Below, in pieces: positions 26,126 through 37,800 of a stretch of 64,000 nt of DNA. Origin of the DNA: an uncultured Prevotellaceae bacterium (GTDB lineage: Bacteria > Bacteroidota > Bacteroidia > Bacteroidales > Bacteroidaceae); NCBI GenBank assembly GCA_947165505.1, contig CAMVAT010000011.1, forward strand, positions 24,922-88,921, given 5' to 3'. Positions within the stretch are counted from its first letter, which is position 1; every line of letters begins with the position of its first letter. Below the pieces are notes generated by a model. It was not told where the DNA came from and did no database searches. It saw only the letters and a program-made list of their open reading frames with translations. Both the position numbers and the translations under genes were made by a program.

Positions 26126-26842
26126 TTATTCGCCTTTCAGCTTTTTCAGGGCCTCGGGGCTGATTTTGGCGTTAGCGAAGAGGCCACCGTTGGCGGGGAT
26201 GTCAGCCTCCACGTTGTCGGCCTTGCCAGCCTCATTCTCCTGCGGAGCCTGTTTGGTTTGCTCACGGGCTTCAGCCTCACGGCGCTCGCGGTCCATCTTC
26301 TGCTGGCTCTTCTTGGCCACGCCCGCTTTCTTCGGGGCAATGAAAATCGCCATTTTCTTACCCTCTAAGAGCGGCAGCTGCTCTACCTTGCCATATTCTT
26401 CCAAATCGTTGGCGAATCGAAGCAACAGCACCTCGCCCTGCTCCTTGAAGAGAATGGAACGGCCCTTGAAGAACACGTAGGCACGCACCTTGTTACCCTC
26501 TTCGAGAAACTCCTTGGCGTGCTTCAGTTTGAAGGCATAGTCGTTCTCGCCCGTCTGGGGTCCGAAGCGTATCTCCTTCACCTCTATCTTCACCTGCTTG
26601 GCCTTCAGTTCCTTGGCGCGTTTCTTCTGCTGGTAGAGGAATTTGGAATAGTCGATGAGACGACATACAGGAGGCTGCGCATTGGGCGAGATCTCCACGA
26701 GATCCACTCCCTGCTGGCGGGCCATATCCAAGGCTTGACGGGTGGGAACCACCATCGAGCCGTTATCGCCCACGATACGCACTTCACGCACGCGAATTTG
26801 CTCATTCACGCGGTATTGATTCTGCTTTTTGTCGTTCTTCAT
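26126..26842 (-). CDS. infC: Translation initiation factor IF-3
   Basis: A 238-residue protein, started at the ATG at 26842 ([20 protein letters not shown]); an in-frame ATG at 26857 would leave almost no leader behind the promoter. N-domain: [20 protein letters not shown] and [21 protein letters not shown]-domain: [19 protein letters not shown] and [21 protein letters not shown]-3 keeps 30S subunits free and checks start-codon pairing. The tail after about residue 172 is an Ala/Glu/Gln-rich extension of some 65 residues, as in other Bacteroidota. The start codon is ATG, so the AUU autoregulation known in E. coli does not apply, and the leader is too short for an L20-binding structure. Confidence 0.97.
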   Translation of the reverse strand: MKNDKKQNQYRVNEQIRVREVRIVGDNGSMVVPTRQALDMARQQGVDLVEISPNAQPPVCRLIDYSKFLYQQKKRAKELKAKQVKIEVKEIRFGPQTGENDYAFKLKHAKEFLEEGNKVRAYVFFKGRSILFKEQGEVLLLRFANDLEEYGKVEQLPLLEGKKMAIFIAPKKAGVAKKSQQKMDRERREAEAREQTKQAPQENEAGKADNVEADIPANGGLFANAKISPEALKKLKGE

Positions 26843-26867
26843 TCGCCTGTTTTCCATTTAGCGGCTG

Positions 26868-26899
26868 CAAAGGTAGTATATTTCAGTGAATTGCACAAA
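26868..26899 (-). promoter_or_regulatory. Promoter of infC-rpmI-rplT
   Basis: TACCTTTG (26868-26875) and TTTG (26896-26899) with 20 bp between, minus strand. The start site would be about 20 nt before the chosen infC ATG. A separate promoter fits the fact that thrS is no longer adjacent. Confidence 0.75.
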
Positions 26900-26952
26900 T
26901 ATTTTTTCAAATATTTTTTTACTAACTCCTTTTATTATATGCTATTTTTTAT

Positions 26953-26960
26953 TATCTTTG
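26953..26960 (+). promoter_or_regulatory. -7 box of the 132-aa secreted protein gene
   Basis: TATCTTTG, about 60 nt before the ATG at 27022, in AT-rich DNA. No clear -33 element. Confidence 0.5.
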
Positions 26961-27021
26961 CCATCGAAAGGCCAAACAACGGTCCAAGCTACTAATATTC
27001 ACTTCAACAACCACCAACATT

Positions 27022-27420
27022 ATGAAAAAAACAATCTTTTTCTGCATCATGACGATGCTCGTATGTTTTGCCACAACAGCAAACGCACAACAGAGCAAAG
27101 GTATCTACATTGACATGACCGGACAGATAGGCACTTCCAATGGATGGCTCAACATGAACGGCACGAAGGGCTCGTACAGCTATGCGACACCCACCGGGCG
27201 CATCCAGCGGATCCTCACGTTCGGGTCGTACAACAAAAAGTCGGGCCGGCTGGTGCTCAATGCCACCGACAAGCGTGGCAACTACATCGGGCAGTTCGAC
27301 GGCACCTACACCCGCCAGACGTACTACGAAGACGGTCAGCAACTGGGCTACGAAAGATACAAGGGCACGTTCACCAACAACAAGGGTGTCAAAATCACCT
27401 TCGACCTATATATGGATTAG
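27022..27420 (+). CDS. Small secreted protein of unknown function
   Basis: A 132-residue protein with a signal peptide (MKKTIFFCIMTMLVCFATTANA). The mature part is rich in Gly, Tyr and Thr with short alternating strands (GIYIDMTGQIGTSNGWLNM, LVLNATDKRGNYIGQFDGTY, KGTFTNNKGVKITFDLYM), which suggests a small beta-sandwich or barrel. I do not recognise a family. It starts a two-gene rightward unit with the WG-repeat gene 3 nt downstream. Confidence 0.7.
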   Translation: MKKTIFFCIMTMLVCFATTANAQQSKGIYIDMTGQIGTSNGWLNMNGTKGSYSYATPTGRIQRILTFGSYNKKSGRLVLNATDKRGNYIGQFDGTYTRQTYYEDGQQLGYERYKGTFTNNKGVKITFDLYMD

Positions 27421-27423
27421 CCT

Positions 27424-28665
27424 ATGAACAGCGACCCTGACAAGAACGACACGCCACGTAAGCCTGCCTACAAATATCTGGGCGAATCGGGACTGGTAGA
27501 AGACGAAGAGGGAAACATCTTCAGCGCTTCTGAGCTCACTGACGATGAAGCGGCGAGCGAGCCTTCAGCAGGCACCCCGTTATTAGAGAATTCCTTTGTC
27601 ACCGAATTAGACGACAAGGCCAATCCCGCCTACTGGTATTATTACTACGACCCGCGCTATTGCGGACCCAGTCGCGAGGCCTACATGGAAAAGATGGCAC
27701 GGAGGCACGGCTACCCCTACCGGCAGCACGGAGGGCAAGCGACCGCGCCTGAGCCTGCTTCCGTATGTTGCGTTGGCAACGCAACAAACAGGACGCAAGC
27801 GCCTGCGACCGTGGCAGAGCCTGAGCCCGCGCCTGAATCGGTGCCCGAGACGGCACACGAGCGGGCCGAACGACAGCAACGAGAGGCCGACAGTCAGCAG
27901 CGCGAGGCTGAGCGCGAGGGACTGCGCCCCGACACCCGCAGTTATAATAATGCCGTGAGATCCTGGCGGATGGTGAACCGCCGCGGCGAGGTGATCATCC
28001 CCTTCGATACCTACAGCCATATCGGCCATTTCCACAACGGGCGGGCAAGGGTGATGGACAAAAAGACGGGCCTGTTCGGTTTTGTCGATATACATGGCAA
28101 AGAGGTGATTCCCTGCACGTGGAGGGCGGCGGGCGAATTCAGCGAATACATGGCCGGTGTGCAAGACGAGCACAAGCGGTGCGGATTCATCGACATCAGC
28201 GGCCGGCTGGCCGTGGCATGCGTCTGGGAAGAGACATGGCCGTATCACGGCGGACTGGCTAAAGTGCAAGACCACCACAAGATCGGCATGATCGACACCA
28301 GCGGCAAGCGTGTCGTACCGTGTATTTGGAGGGGCATGGGCGATTTCAGCGAAGGACTGGCCGGTGTGCAAGACGAGCAAGGCCGATGCGGATACATCGA
28401 CCGCACGGGCAAAGTGGTCATCCCCTGTCAATGGAAAAACGTCTGGACGTTCAGCGAGGGGATGGCCGTCGTGCAGGACTTCAATAAGCGGTTGGGCTTC
28501 ATCGACAAGAGCGGCCGTCTGGTGATACCCTGCCGATGGAAGAAAGCCGAATTTTTCAAAAACGGACGGGCAAGGGTGACTGAGGGCGGAGGCCTCTTCC
28601 GCAAGGAGAAATGGGTATATATCGACAAGCAGGGGCGGGTAATAAGTAAAGAAGTAAAAAAGTAA
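27424..28665 (+). CDS. WG-repeat protein
   Basis: A 413-residue protein without a signal peptide, starting 3 nt after the secreted-protein gene. Residues 1-175 are acidic and low in complexity, with a Pro/Glu/Arg-rich charged stretch. From about 180 to the end it has about six WG (KWG/beta-hairpin) repeats of 40-45 residues, with the pattern GFxDxxGKxVIPCxW: for example LFGFVDIHGKEVIPCTWR, CGYIDRTGKVVIPCQWKN and LGFIDKSGRLVIPCRWKK. Such repeats mediate binding; no catalytic role is expected. Residues about 115-123 (CCVGNATNR) are encoded by a perfect 9-bp-arm palindrome (27766-27786) and look inserted. The stop codon lies inside AAGTAAAT repeats, which supply the last residues SKEVKK. Confidence 0.85.
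   Translation: MNSDPDKNDTPRKPAYKYLGESGLVEDEEGNIFSASELTDDEAASEPSAGTPLLENSFVTELDDKANPAYWYYYYDPRYCGPSREAYMEKMARRHGYPYRQHGGQATAPEPASVCCVGNATNRTQAPATVAEPEPAPESVPETAHERAERQQREADSQQREAEREGLRPDTRSYNNAVRSWRMVNRRGEVIIPFDTYSHIGHFHNGRARVMDKKTGLFGFVDIHGKEVIPCTWRAAGEFSEYMAGVQDEHKRCGFIDISGRLAVACVWEETWPYHGGLAKVQDHHKIGMIDTSGKRVVPCIWRGMGDFSEGLAGVQDEQGRCGYIDRTGKVVIPCQWKNVWTFSEGMAVVQDFNKRLGFIDKSGRLVIPCRWKKAEFFKNGRARVTEGGGLFRKEKWVYIDKQGRVISKEVKK
27766..27786. repeat. REP-like palindrome inside the WG-repeat gene
   Basis: TGTTGCGTT-GGC-AACGCAACA, perfect 9-bp arms and a 3-nt loop, in frame within a low-complexity linker. Confidence 0.85.
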
Positions 28666-28700
28666 AAAAGTAAATAAGTAAATAAGTAAAAAAATAAATA
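28644..28700. repeat. AAGTAAAT-type octamer array at the WG gene stop
   Basis: Seven or so units of AAGTAAA followed by G, A or T, in tandem. The TAA of the WG gene (28663-28665) lies in the third unit. Eight-base spacing places TAA in all three frames. Confidence 0.9.
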
Positions 28701-28749
28701 AGCCATTACCTTGTGCAGGCTGGTTTCACCTAGCACAAAGTAATGGCTT
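28700..28749. terminator. Strong hairpin between converging genes, probable terminator
   Basis: Arms 28700-28716 and 28733-28749 (AAGCCATTACcTTGTGC and its complement) pair over 17 bp with one mismatch. For leftward transcription from the giant gene the stem is followed by TATTTATTTTTTTA, a good U-tract; for rightward transcription it is not. Confidence 0.8.
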
Positions 28750-28763
28750 AATTACTTAACTAT

Positions 28764-28807
28764 CGACTACTTAACTACTCTGAGCCGACTACTTAACTAC
28801 TCTGAGC
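28764..28807. repeat. Direct repeat, two identical 22-bp units
   Basis: CGACTACTTAACTACTCTGAGC occurs twice without spacer, ending 11 nt from the stop codon of the giant gene. On the minus strand it contains TAG and TAA. The inner AAGTAGTT octamer recurs at 49656-49672. Confidence 0.9.
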
Positions 28808-28818
28808 CTGAAAGACTC

Positions 28819-31800
28819 TTACCGCCGCTTGATCATAACTTTCTGTCCGTGGTGGATATACACGCCCTGCTGCTGCGGACGGCGGCTGAGCTTCTGACCT
28901 TGGATGGTGTACCAATCCTCGTCGTCGGTCACCTCGTCGATATTCACCGTGCGTATGGCGGTGGCATCCACGTCGAGCACATAAGGCTCGTCGAGCGTAC
29001 CGTAAAAGGCATCGCTGATGAATGCCTGCGAGGCCACTGTATATTCCTCGCCGTCGATGCGCACGCGTATCTCTACCGCCACATCCTGGTCGTCGGTCGA
29101 TGAGCCGAGCACCGTGAGGAAGTAATAGCCATTGTTGCACTCCACGGCACCGCGGCACTCACCGCCCACGAAGGCAGCCACCTCGGCATTTTCTATCAGC
29201 ATGCCATCTTTCTTCACCACGGCAATCATGTTCATGTTGTCGGGGAACTGATGCTCGTCGGCTGGCGTGTAATACGATGATGCCGCCATGCTGTGATCGT
29301 CGAAGTCAGACAGGTTGTAGGCCGAGGCCTGTGCCGCCGTCGAGCCTTGCAGTTGCGGATAGCGGAACACCTTGCTCTTGTCGGCCTGCGACTGGTAGAT
29401 ATAGCCCACGCCCGGAATGATGCTGCGCAGTTCACCCTCCCACACACCGTCGCGGTAGGTAGAGAAGGCAGAGCGTGTCTTCACCATGTCGCCGTTCTCG
29501 GGCTGCAGGTCAGCGAAGGCCTGTTCGGGCGACATCGTCACGTTCGAGAGCGAACCGATCCAGTTATATCCCGGCTGTATGGTCTGCTCGGTGTTGCGCA
29601 CATTGATGAATGCGCCAATCACCTCAAACTGCACTGCCGACGACGACTGTATCTTGTACATGGCACCCGGCACGATTTCTTTCAGTTCGCCTACCACCTC
29701 TGTGCGGTCGGTCGATACGGTAGAGAATGCCTTGTGCCCCTTGATGTTCATCAGGTGCGGCATGGCGTTCTGCAGCACATTGCCGATGGAGGTCGTATAA
29801 GGATCGACGTAGATAGATGCCCATGTCCATCCCGAGGCCAGCTGCATGTACTGCAATAGGCTCTGCTGGGCCACGAAGCGTACCGGGTCGTCGTACGAGC
29901 CATAGACGGCATCATTCGCATAGGCAATCGTTTGTACCGCCGGGCCGTCGGGCATCTGCACCTGCACCATCGGGTAGGTCACGCCCGTCGAAGCATCGTA
30001 GTAGCGGAAGGTCAGTTCGCGCCCGGCCGGGTCGGTGTCGGCATTGCCGTAGATGACCATATCCACATAGTAGGCGTCGCGCGTCTTCACGTAGGCCGGA
30101 CTGGCCACGCCGCGGCAGTTGCCGTAAGTGTCGAAGGCTGCCACCTTGCTGCGGGTGTAGTCGCTGATCTTATCGCCCACCAGGATTTGTCCGCGCAGGG
30201 TCATGTTGCCCTCATAGAGCGATGGGTTAACAGCCCAGTCAGGTTCGTCGCCCGTCACCGTCACGTTCACCTTCAATGCCCGCTTGATGCCACGGCTATC
30301 GGTCACATACAGGAATTCAGTATGTCTGCCCACGGGTACCGACGGCGGCAGGGTCATGGTGATATTTATGATTGACTTGGAGCTCGAGTCGGCCAGTTTG
30401 TCAAGCATCATCCACGAGGGATTGCCGGTGACCACATAGCTCTGCGTCTGCCCGGTGGGGTTGAGCAGCAAGAGGTTGTACGTCAACGTCTCGTCCCATC
30501 TCTTCTCCAGATTCACGTCATATTCCTCATCGGCCCAGTAAATGCCGGCGAAGTCGGCGTGGAAGGTCCACGACACAGTCTCGGAGTTGTTGCCGTGCTC
30601 GTCCTTGATGTTAGACACCGTGACGGTGAAGTCGTTGCCGTCCATCAGGGGCAGCACATCGTCACCGAAGGTGAAGTAGATCTCGTCGGCCGAGGCTGTG
30701 AATCCGAACTGCTTGTCGTCGAGGCGCATGCGGCTCGAACCGGGTTTGAGCGCCGGTGCCGTCAGGCTCTGCGAGGGTGTGCCCACGAGCGTCAGCTGCG
30801 AGTCGGCCACGCCTTTGTTCTCTGTGCTGAACGTGGTGGTCACGGTGCCCGTGACGCTGCGGCTGATGTCTTCCATGGGGAAGTAGCCCACCAGTCCGGC
30901 GTAGGTGTCGTTGAGCCGATCGTACATGCGGTCGGCGATGAGCTGGCCGTCGAGGGCTGCACTCCACAGACGCACCTCGTCCACGTCGCCGGCGAACAGG
31001 TTTGTCGCACCGCCGCTGTTGGTGCCGTCGGCTGCCAGGAGCGTGCCTTCACCACCCACGGTTAGGTAGTGTGTGCTCAGTCCGGCGATGCCGCCCTCGG
31101 GCAGTGTCTTCACGGCCTGTCCGTCGATGTAGGCCACGGCGCTGATGCCGCGCCGCACATTGAGGGCGAAGTGGTGCCATGCGCCGTCGCAGTAGTTGCG
31201 GTCGCTCAGCACGGTCTGCTTCACCACCTCGGTCTGCTCCTGCCCTGCTGCGTCTATGCTATGGCGGCGGTCAGAGAGGGTGAGCTTGCCACCGGCGAAT
31301 CCCACGCAGAGTCCACTCTGTGCCGACAGCAACTGGGCTTCGTTGTTCTGTTCCGAAGCATCGCCGCGGAACCACATCTCCATGGCGAAGTTGTCGTTGC
31401 TGCGGGGGTTGAACGTGGCGACATCTATCTTGAGCGCCTCACTGCCGTCGAGGTGTGCCGCGCGGTTCTCGTTGTTGATATACCAGTTCTCGGCAGCCAT
31501 GTAGAGGTCGCGCGAGCGCACCCTGTCGGCCATGGTCAGTCCGTGGCCTTCGTCCATGCGCCAGTAGCCCACCAGGCCCGGTGTGTAGTTGGCCTTCTGC
31601 CAGTCGCGGCTCTCATACAGTTCCTGGGCAGTCTTATAGGTGTTCCACAGGGTCAGGTCGTGCATCCGGCCTTGTGTCATGGCTCCGCCCACCACGAGCG
31701 GTCCGTTACCCACGATGTCACCCACGGGCTGCTCAGAGAGCAGATACACGGGCTGCGGGTTATCAGAGTTGGCATAGAGTGCCGAGATGTTGCTGGCAGT

Positions 31801-34800
31801 GCCTTCGCCTACGCTGTGCTTATAGCTGATGGCTACGTAGTTCCACTTGTCAGCGGGCAGCACCTCGTCGGTCATTATCGACGCCTGTCCGGCACCGGTC
31901 TCGAACTTCAGTCGTCCGCCGACCGACGAGAGCGAGAGGCGCGACTCGCCGCGTCCGAGCGACAGGATGTCGCCGTCGCCCTGACGGTAGATCCAGAATC
32001 CGATGGCCACGTCTTTGTCGGCCAGGTCGAAGTCGGCCTGTGTCTGGCACTCGCCGTTCATCTGGTAAGCCACGTCGGCGTATGCGTCATTGACCACATT
32101 ATTGAGGTTGCCCTCGATGACGAAGTTGTCGGACTGGCTCAGTGCGTTATTGTTGATGGCCTCGTTGAAGCGCAGGTGCATATTGTTGCGCTCGGTGTAG
32201 GTCAGGTCGCCGTTCTGCGGACTGACCATGCCCAGGAGTTTCGGTCCGCGGGTGTCTTGCACCAGTTCGATGACGGCTGTCTCGTAGGTCACATCGTCCT
32301 GTCCGTACTTGCCGTAGGTCTGTGCGCGCAACTCGTAGGTGCCGTCGGCGGGGAAGACGACCTGATGGGTCAGTGCCGTCGCCTCCTCGGGCAGCAGCTC
32401 GGCTCCTTGCTCCAGGTCTTTGCTGTCGGCCACCCACAGGTGTGCCAGGTTCCAGGTGTCAAGGCCCTTGCGGCGGTACTGCAGGCGCACGCCCTTCAGT
32501 CCGGTATCCTGACGGTCCAGGTTCGACAGCGTCACTTGGAATCCTCCGTACTGCTCCTCGTCGGCCTGGTTGAGCACCGTGTGTGCCACGGCCAGGTCGA
32601 TCTGTGCCGAGGCGGGCACGAACTCCACGCGCAGGATGGCCTCGTCGCTGCGGTTGGCCAGGTCTTTCTCCGAGCGCAGCACCAGGCGTATGTCGTCATA
32701 GACATTGACACTGCGGTCGCTCTGTGTCACCACGAGGGTCTTCTCCAGAGTCTGACCGGCGGAAATCTTGACCTGCCGGCCACCATGGCCCACGCTCAGC
32801 GGCATACCGTCTATCAGGAGCACGGCACCATTGGGGTTGCTGTTTTCAATGGCATCCAAGATGAAGGTGCCGGTGTGTCCCGTCTCCGACTGGTTTGACA
32901 TCTTCAGCGTGAACTTCGCCTCGCCGCCCGAGGGCACGCCCGTCACCAGCGGACTCTCTACCACCAGCACAGGTCTCTCAATGCGCATGGTGGCCTCGTC
33001 CATCTGGGCACCTTTCTTGTAGTATTGCGTATAGGTGGCTCCCTCGTAGGGGTTGACGCTCTGTCCGCCTCGTGTGCGGAAGATGGGGCCATAGCCTAAA
33101 GGCGACTTGAATACGTCCACCGAGAGTGCGGTGCGGCTGTCGCCATCCGACAGGGTCCACGAGATTTTGCTGGACTCGCTCTCCGTCGTCGCCGACTCAT
33201 TGCCGTCGCCGTGTGTATCTTTATGGGTGACAATGGCATACCCGCCGATGTCATCTACCAACAGGCCGAAATGGGTCTCGCTGTTGAGCACCCAGGTGTA
33301 AGAATGCGAATGGCCGCTCTTTGTTTCATGCTGGTAGGCGTCGCTGTGGTTCACCGACGTGCCTCCGGCAAACGAGTAGTTGTCTTCCAGATACTCCGAT
33401 GTGTTGTCAAAGGCTTTCAATTTGTCTTCCTCATTCATCGCCAGAATATCCTGCCACCGCTGTATCTGTATGATGGCCGGCTGCACCTCGTCTTCCACGT
33501 TGGGCTGGTCGGTGCCGTTCACCACCCTGTAGCTGGGCCATCCACCGCGCTCGGCGATGCGGCTGCCCCAGTATTCGGTATCGCCGTTGGGCCGTCCGTA
33601 CTCATCGTCGCCGGGCTGATACATGGTGTAGTACATCACTTCGCCCTCCACTTTCTTCGCCACCGAGGCATCCCAGTGGTTGCCGTTCACGTGTGTCAAC
33701 TTCGAGTCGATAAGTGCCTTCCAGTTGGGGATGAGTGTATGTTCGATATACTCTTGCGTATAGACAAAGGTGGTACCGAACGATTCGCCTACGGTGATGC
33801 CCTGTCGTTCCTCGAGGGCATACGTGCCGTCGTCTTGCTTGTAGATACCCAGGATACGCCCCTTGCAGAACAGTTGGTTGGTGGAACGTCCGAAGAAGGT
33901 GTCGCCGGCATCCGACCGGTATTCACCGGTCGTGGGCGAGAACACCGCATTCTTGGGTGTCGAGATCTTTTCCGTGAGCGAATAGCTTTCTGCCGTGGAT
34001 TCAGCGTCGGTGTCTTTCCATCCTCCTTCACGCACAATAGAGGTTTCAAAATAGCCCTTAAACTTCGACTCATCCATCAGTATAGCTGTACCGGCGATTT
34101 TTTCCACTGTGACACCGACAGACACATAGACGCCACCACCGGTCATATCGCCCTCCACATCGATGGTCGATTTCTTATACGACCGCACCGTGCTGTCCTC
34201 GTAGGTGGCCACCGAGGTGGATCCTGGCGGACGCCGCAGGATATAATCCACCTGGTCGGGGCCTTGGGTCACGAAATTGGCTCCCGAGGCCACTGCGCCG
34301 AGCACAATCAGGTCGAGGGCATCGCCCTCTGAGTCGGGCGCGTGCCACATATACTTGCGGCCGTCGATGTTCACGCTCACACTGAAGTTGCGCAGATTGC
34401 CTTCGGCTAGGTTGGGGAAACCACCCACAAACTGGTAGTAAACCATGCCGTCGGCATCTGGCGTACACTGGATGACAGGCACCTCGTATTCCGTACCGGC
34501 CTCCACCTCCTCGCCGTTGACCATGGCTTTCTCGGCATACACCGACACCAGCGCGCTGGCATCGTTGATGATAGTCACCACGGCATCCTCGGGATATTCG
34601 CACACCTCCTCGCCAGTGTCGAGGTTCTTGTAGCGCTCGGCCACGCTGATGTCATTATAGTACTGCTGACCCGATACGTAGATGGGATGTCCGAAGGTAT
34701 AATGGTAGCCTGTATCTGTGAAGGTCACGACAGCCACCGAATCGACAGTGCCGTCGATGTTCTTCACGGCCACCTTCTCTTCGCCGAAGTGTCCGTTGCG

Positions 34801-37800
34801 GGCACCTGTCTGCACCACGCTGACCGTAGGCTGCACACGCAGCTGGCGGTTCATCTTGGCTGCGTATATATATGCCTCCTTGACGCCATCAACGGTGGCA
34901 GAGTCGGTCTGCTGCTTGTCTTTCTGCGCACTGGTAGCATCGATCATGGGCAGGTTCTGGCTGAACACCGGTTCGTTGTCGTAATCGGTACCGCCGGAGA
35001 AGGTGATGCTCTCCACCTTATATTTCAGCGGGGGCAGCAGGGCCGAATACTCACCGGTCTTGGCATCGGTGGTGATATATACATAGTAGGTGTCGTCGTG
35101 CTCGCCGCCGCCGCGCCAGGCTTTGCTCGCGATGCGGCTCGTGGCACTCTCCACGGCGATGGGTTCGGTACCGAAGGTGCCGCTGCCATGCTCGTCGAGA
35201 CGGTAGTTGAACGAGCACTGCGCTTCCTTGCCCAGACTCAGCTTGATGGTGGCTTGGCCGATGCGGTTGGTGCTCAGGCCGAAACCCACGGGCGCATCTT
35301 GGTCGGAGAAACCGCCGTTGATGCGACCGGTGACGTTGACCAGCGTCGAGTCGATAAAGTTGACCGTCTCAGCACGATGGAAGTCATAGGCCGTTCCATC
35401 GAGGGGGAACGACGTGAGGCGGTGGCCTTCGCGGTAGGCCTCGATGCGGTGCTCGCCGATGGGCACCGACAGCTCGTACTCACCGTCGGCATTGGTCATC
35501 AGCATGCCGTCTTTCGATTTCTGCAGGGCACCGTCCACCTTGAACTGTATGCTATCGACGGGGATGTTGGTGTCGAGATAGGTCACTTTGCCCTTGACCG
35601 TGAACGACGAGTTGTCAGTGAAGTCGTAGGCGTTGAGCGTCAGGTTGCCGTTGCCGATGAACCCGTTGCGCGACTGCGGCGAGAAGGTATGTATGCTCTT
35701 CGACGGCACGATGGTGTAGTTGGTGCCTGTGCCCACGAAGGGTATGCCGCGGATGGTATATTCGCCGTTGCTGTCGGTCAGCCCGTAGCGCGAGAGGATC
35801 TCGTCTGAAGGGATGATGACCGAACTACTCACATTCACACCTATGATGGCGTGACGCCCGTTGGGCACGTCGTTGGCATACGAGGCGTCAAACACATAGT
35901 GGTCGAGGCCCTCGTCCATGGGCCAGTAGAGTCTCAGACCCTGCTCGCGGCCGCTCAGCACGCGGTCGGCGTAGGTGGCCTGCTCCTTGTCGCTGAGCAC
36001 ATGGTCCCACACGCGCACCTCGGTCAGATGGCCGCGGAAGGCCTGCTCGTCGGCAATGCCCTGCGCGCCGCCCACGGCGAAGGAGCCGGGTACTATTTCC
36101 GTTCTGCCCGGCTGGATATCAGCCGCCACATCTTTGACGTAATTCTTCCACCTATCGCCGTGGAAGTTGTCAACCAGCGTGCCGCCTAAATTAACGAGGT
36201 TGTTATTATAGACCACATAGTCGGCGGGGAAATTCGACACTTCCGTTGTTTTCTCCTTCTTGTGCAGGAACGTCATGTCTGTCGAGGTGGAGTCATTGAC
36301 GCTGAACGACCATTGCCCCTGACGGTTGCTGATGGTCAGTAGCGAGTAGGCATTGGCAGCAAGGTCTAAGCATAAATCGTAGGTGTTGTCCACCGTCTCG
36401 ACGACATCGCAGTTCACCGGCTCATCAAGCGTCTTTCGACGGCCGTAGAGGGCAAACCAATAGCCCGTTCCCTCATTGATATAGATGCGTTCTAACATCT
36501 TATATCCTTCGGACTCCCACTGGAAGCCGACTCCCAAGCCGGTATTTTGACCATATACGGTACACTGCTCCGTCTCGTCGTAGTACTTGTCTTCGTAGGG
36601 GCTGAAACAGATGGCACGGAAGGCGTTGGTCTCCGTAAATGTCTGTCGCGATGTGTTGACGGTCGTCTGCACACAGTGCAACGGGTAGCGCCCGTCTTTC
36701 TCTTTGCCCAGCACGATATGACCCAGACCGGGGATGTTGCCCACGACGGCACCCTCGCTTAGGGCCGAGTCGGGGCGCACAAAGAGCTGCACCGTATAGT
36801 CCTTGCCGCTGCCGAACAGTTTTGCCGTGGCGGTCGAGTCGGCATCCCACCAGATGCCCTCAGAGGCTCCGCCCACATACTGCGAATAGCCCTGCACGCC
36901 ATGGCCGTCGCTGTCGGAGGAGCGCAGGCTCAGACGTACATCCTCGACGGCGATGCCGGTGCCGAAGGTGACACGGCCCGAGATGACGCCGCGCGCCTGG
37001 CAGAAGCCCACGTCGGTCAGGCTGTTCTGCAACAGCTCGGCGGCTATCTCGCCGCTGTAGGCCTCGACCTTGTATTCATAATAGTAGCCCGGCTGCACAG
37101 TGTCGTCTTCGTATGTATAGGTATCGGCCGTGCCGCTGACGGTATAGACGCGCATGAAGTCTTCCTTGGCTCCTGCGTAGCGGCGCGAAACCACGAAGAT
37201 GGTCTTGCCCGTGCCTATCTGCTTGGCACCCCACGTCAGTCTGACGGTGCTCTCATGGGTGCCCTTCGACACCTCGAGGTTCTTGACCAGCGTGCCGGCC
37301 AGCAGTCCGGCGGTCACCACGTCGCTCTCAAACACATACTGTCCGTCGTTGATGGCCAGCGACACCTTGTAGTCGAAGCGCTCGCTCTTGTCAGCCAGAT
37401 TGCTGTCGGTAAACGAGAGCACGGTGCCCGACTTGGGTGCGGCATCGGCATCTACGGTGCCCAGCACTTTCCAGTCAGAGCCCTCATGCGCCTTCTTCCA
37501 CACCTGGAACTGCACTTTCTGGACCTTCACCGGCACACGGTCGTACTCCCACGTGAGCCGTACCTTGTCGGTCACGGTGGTGTCCTGCCGCAGATGGCGT
37601 ATGCCCATCGATATATCCGTGGCGAGGGCATCCGAAAAGGCGTAGCCCAACCAGTTTAACATATCGCCATCGGGCTCGTTGAGTTGGGTCGAGGTCACCC
37701 CCCGGCTCTCAATCCACGCATTGGGCACGTTCACCACCATGTATTTGTAGTAGCTGCCCGGCTCCAGGTTGGTGTCGGTATAGCTCAGCTGCTTGTTGGA

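Noticed and set aside
31069..32898. A 609-codon plus-strand open frame inside giant gene copy 1
   Set aside because: Antisense shadow: no start signals, no recognisable domain, and the minus-strand protein is clearly homologous to its neighbour over the same region.
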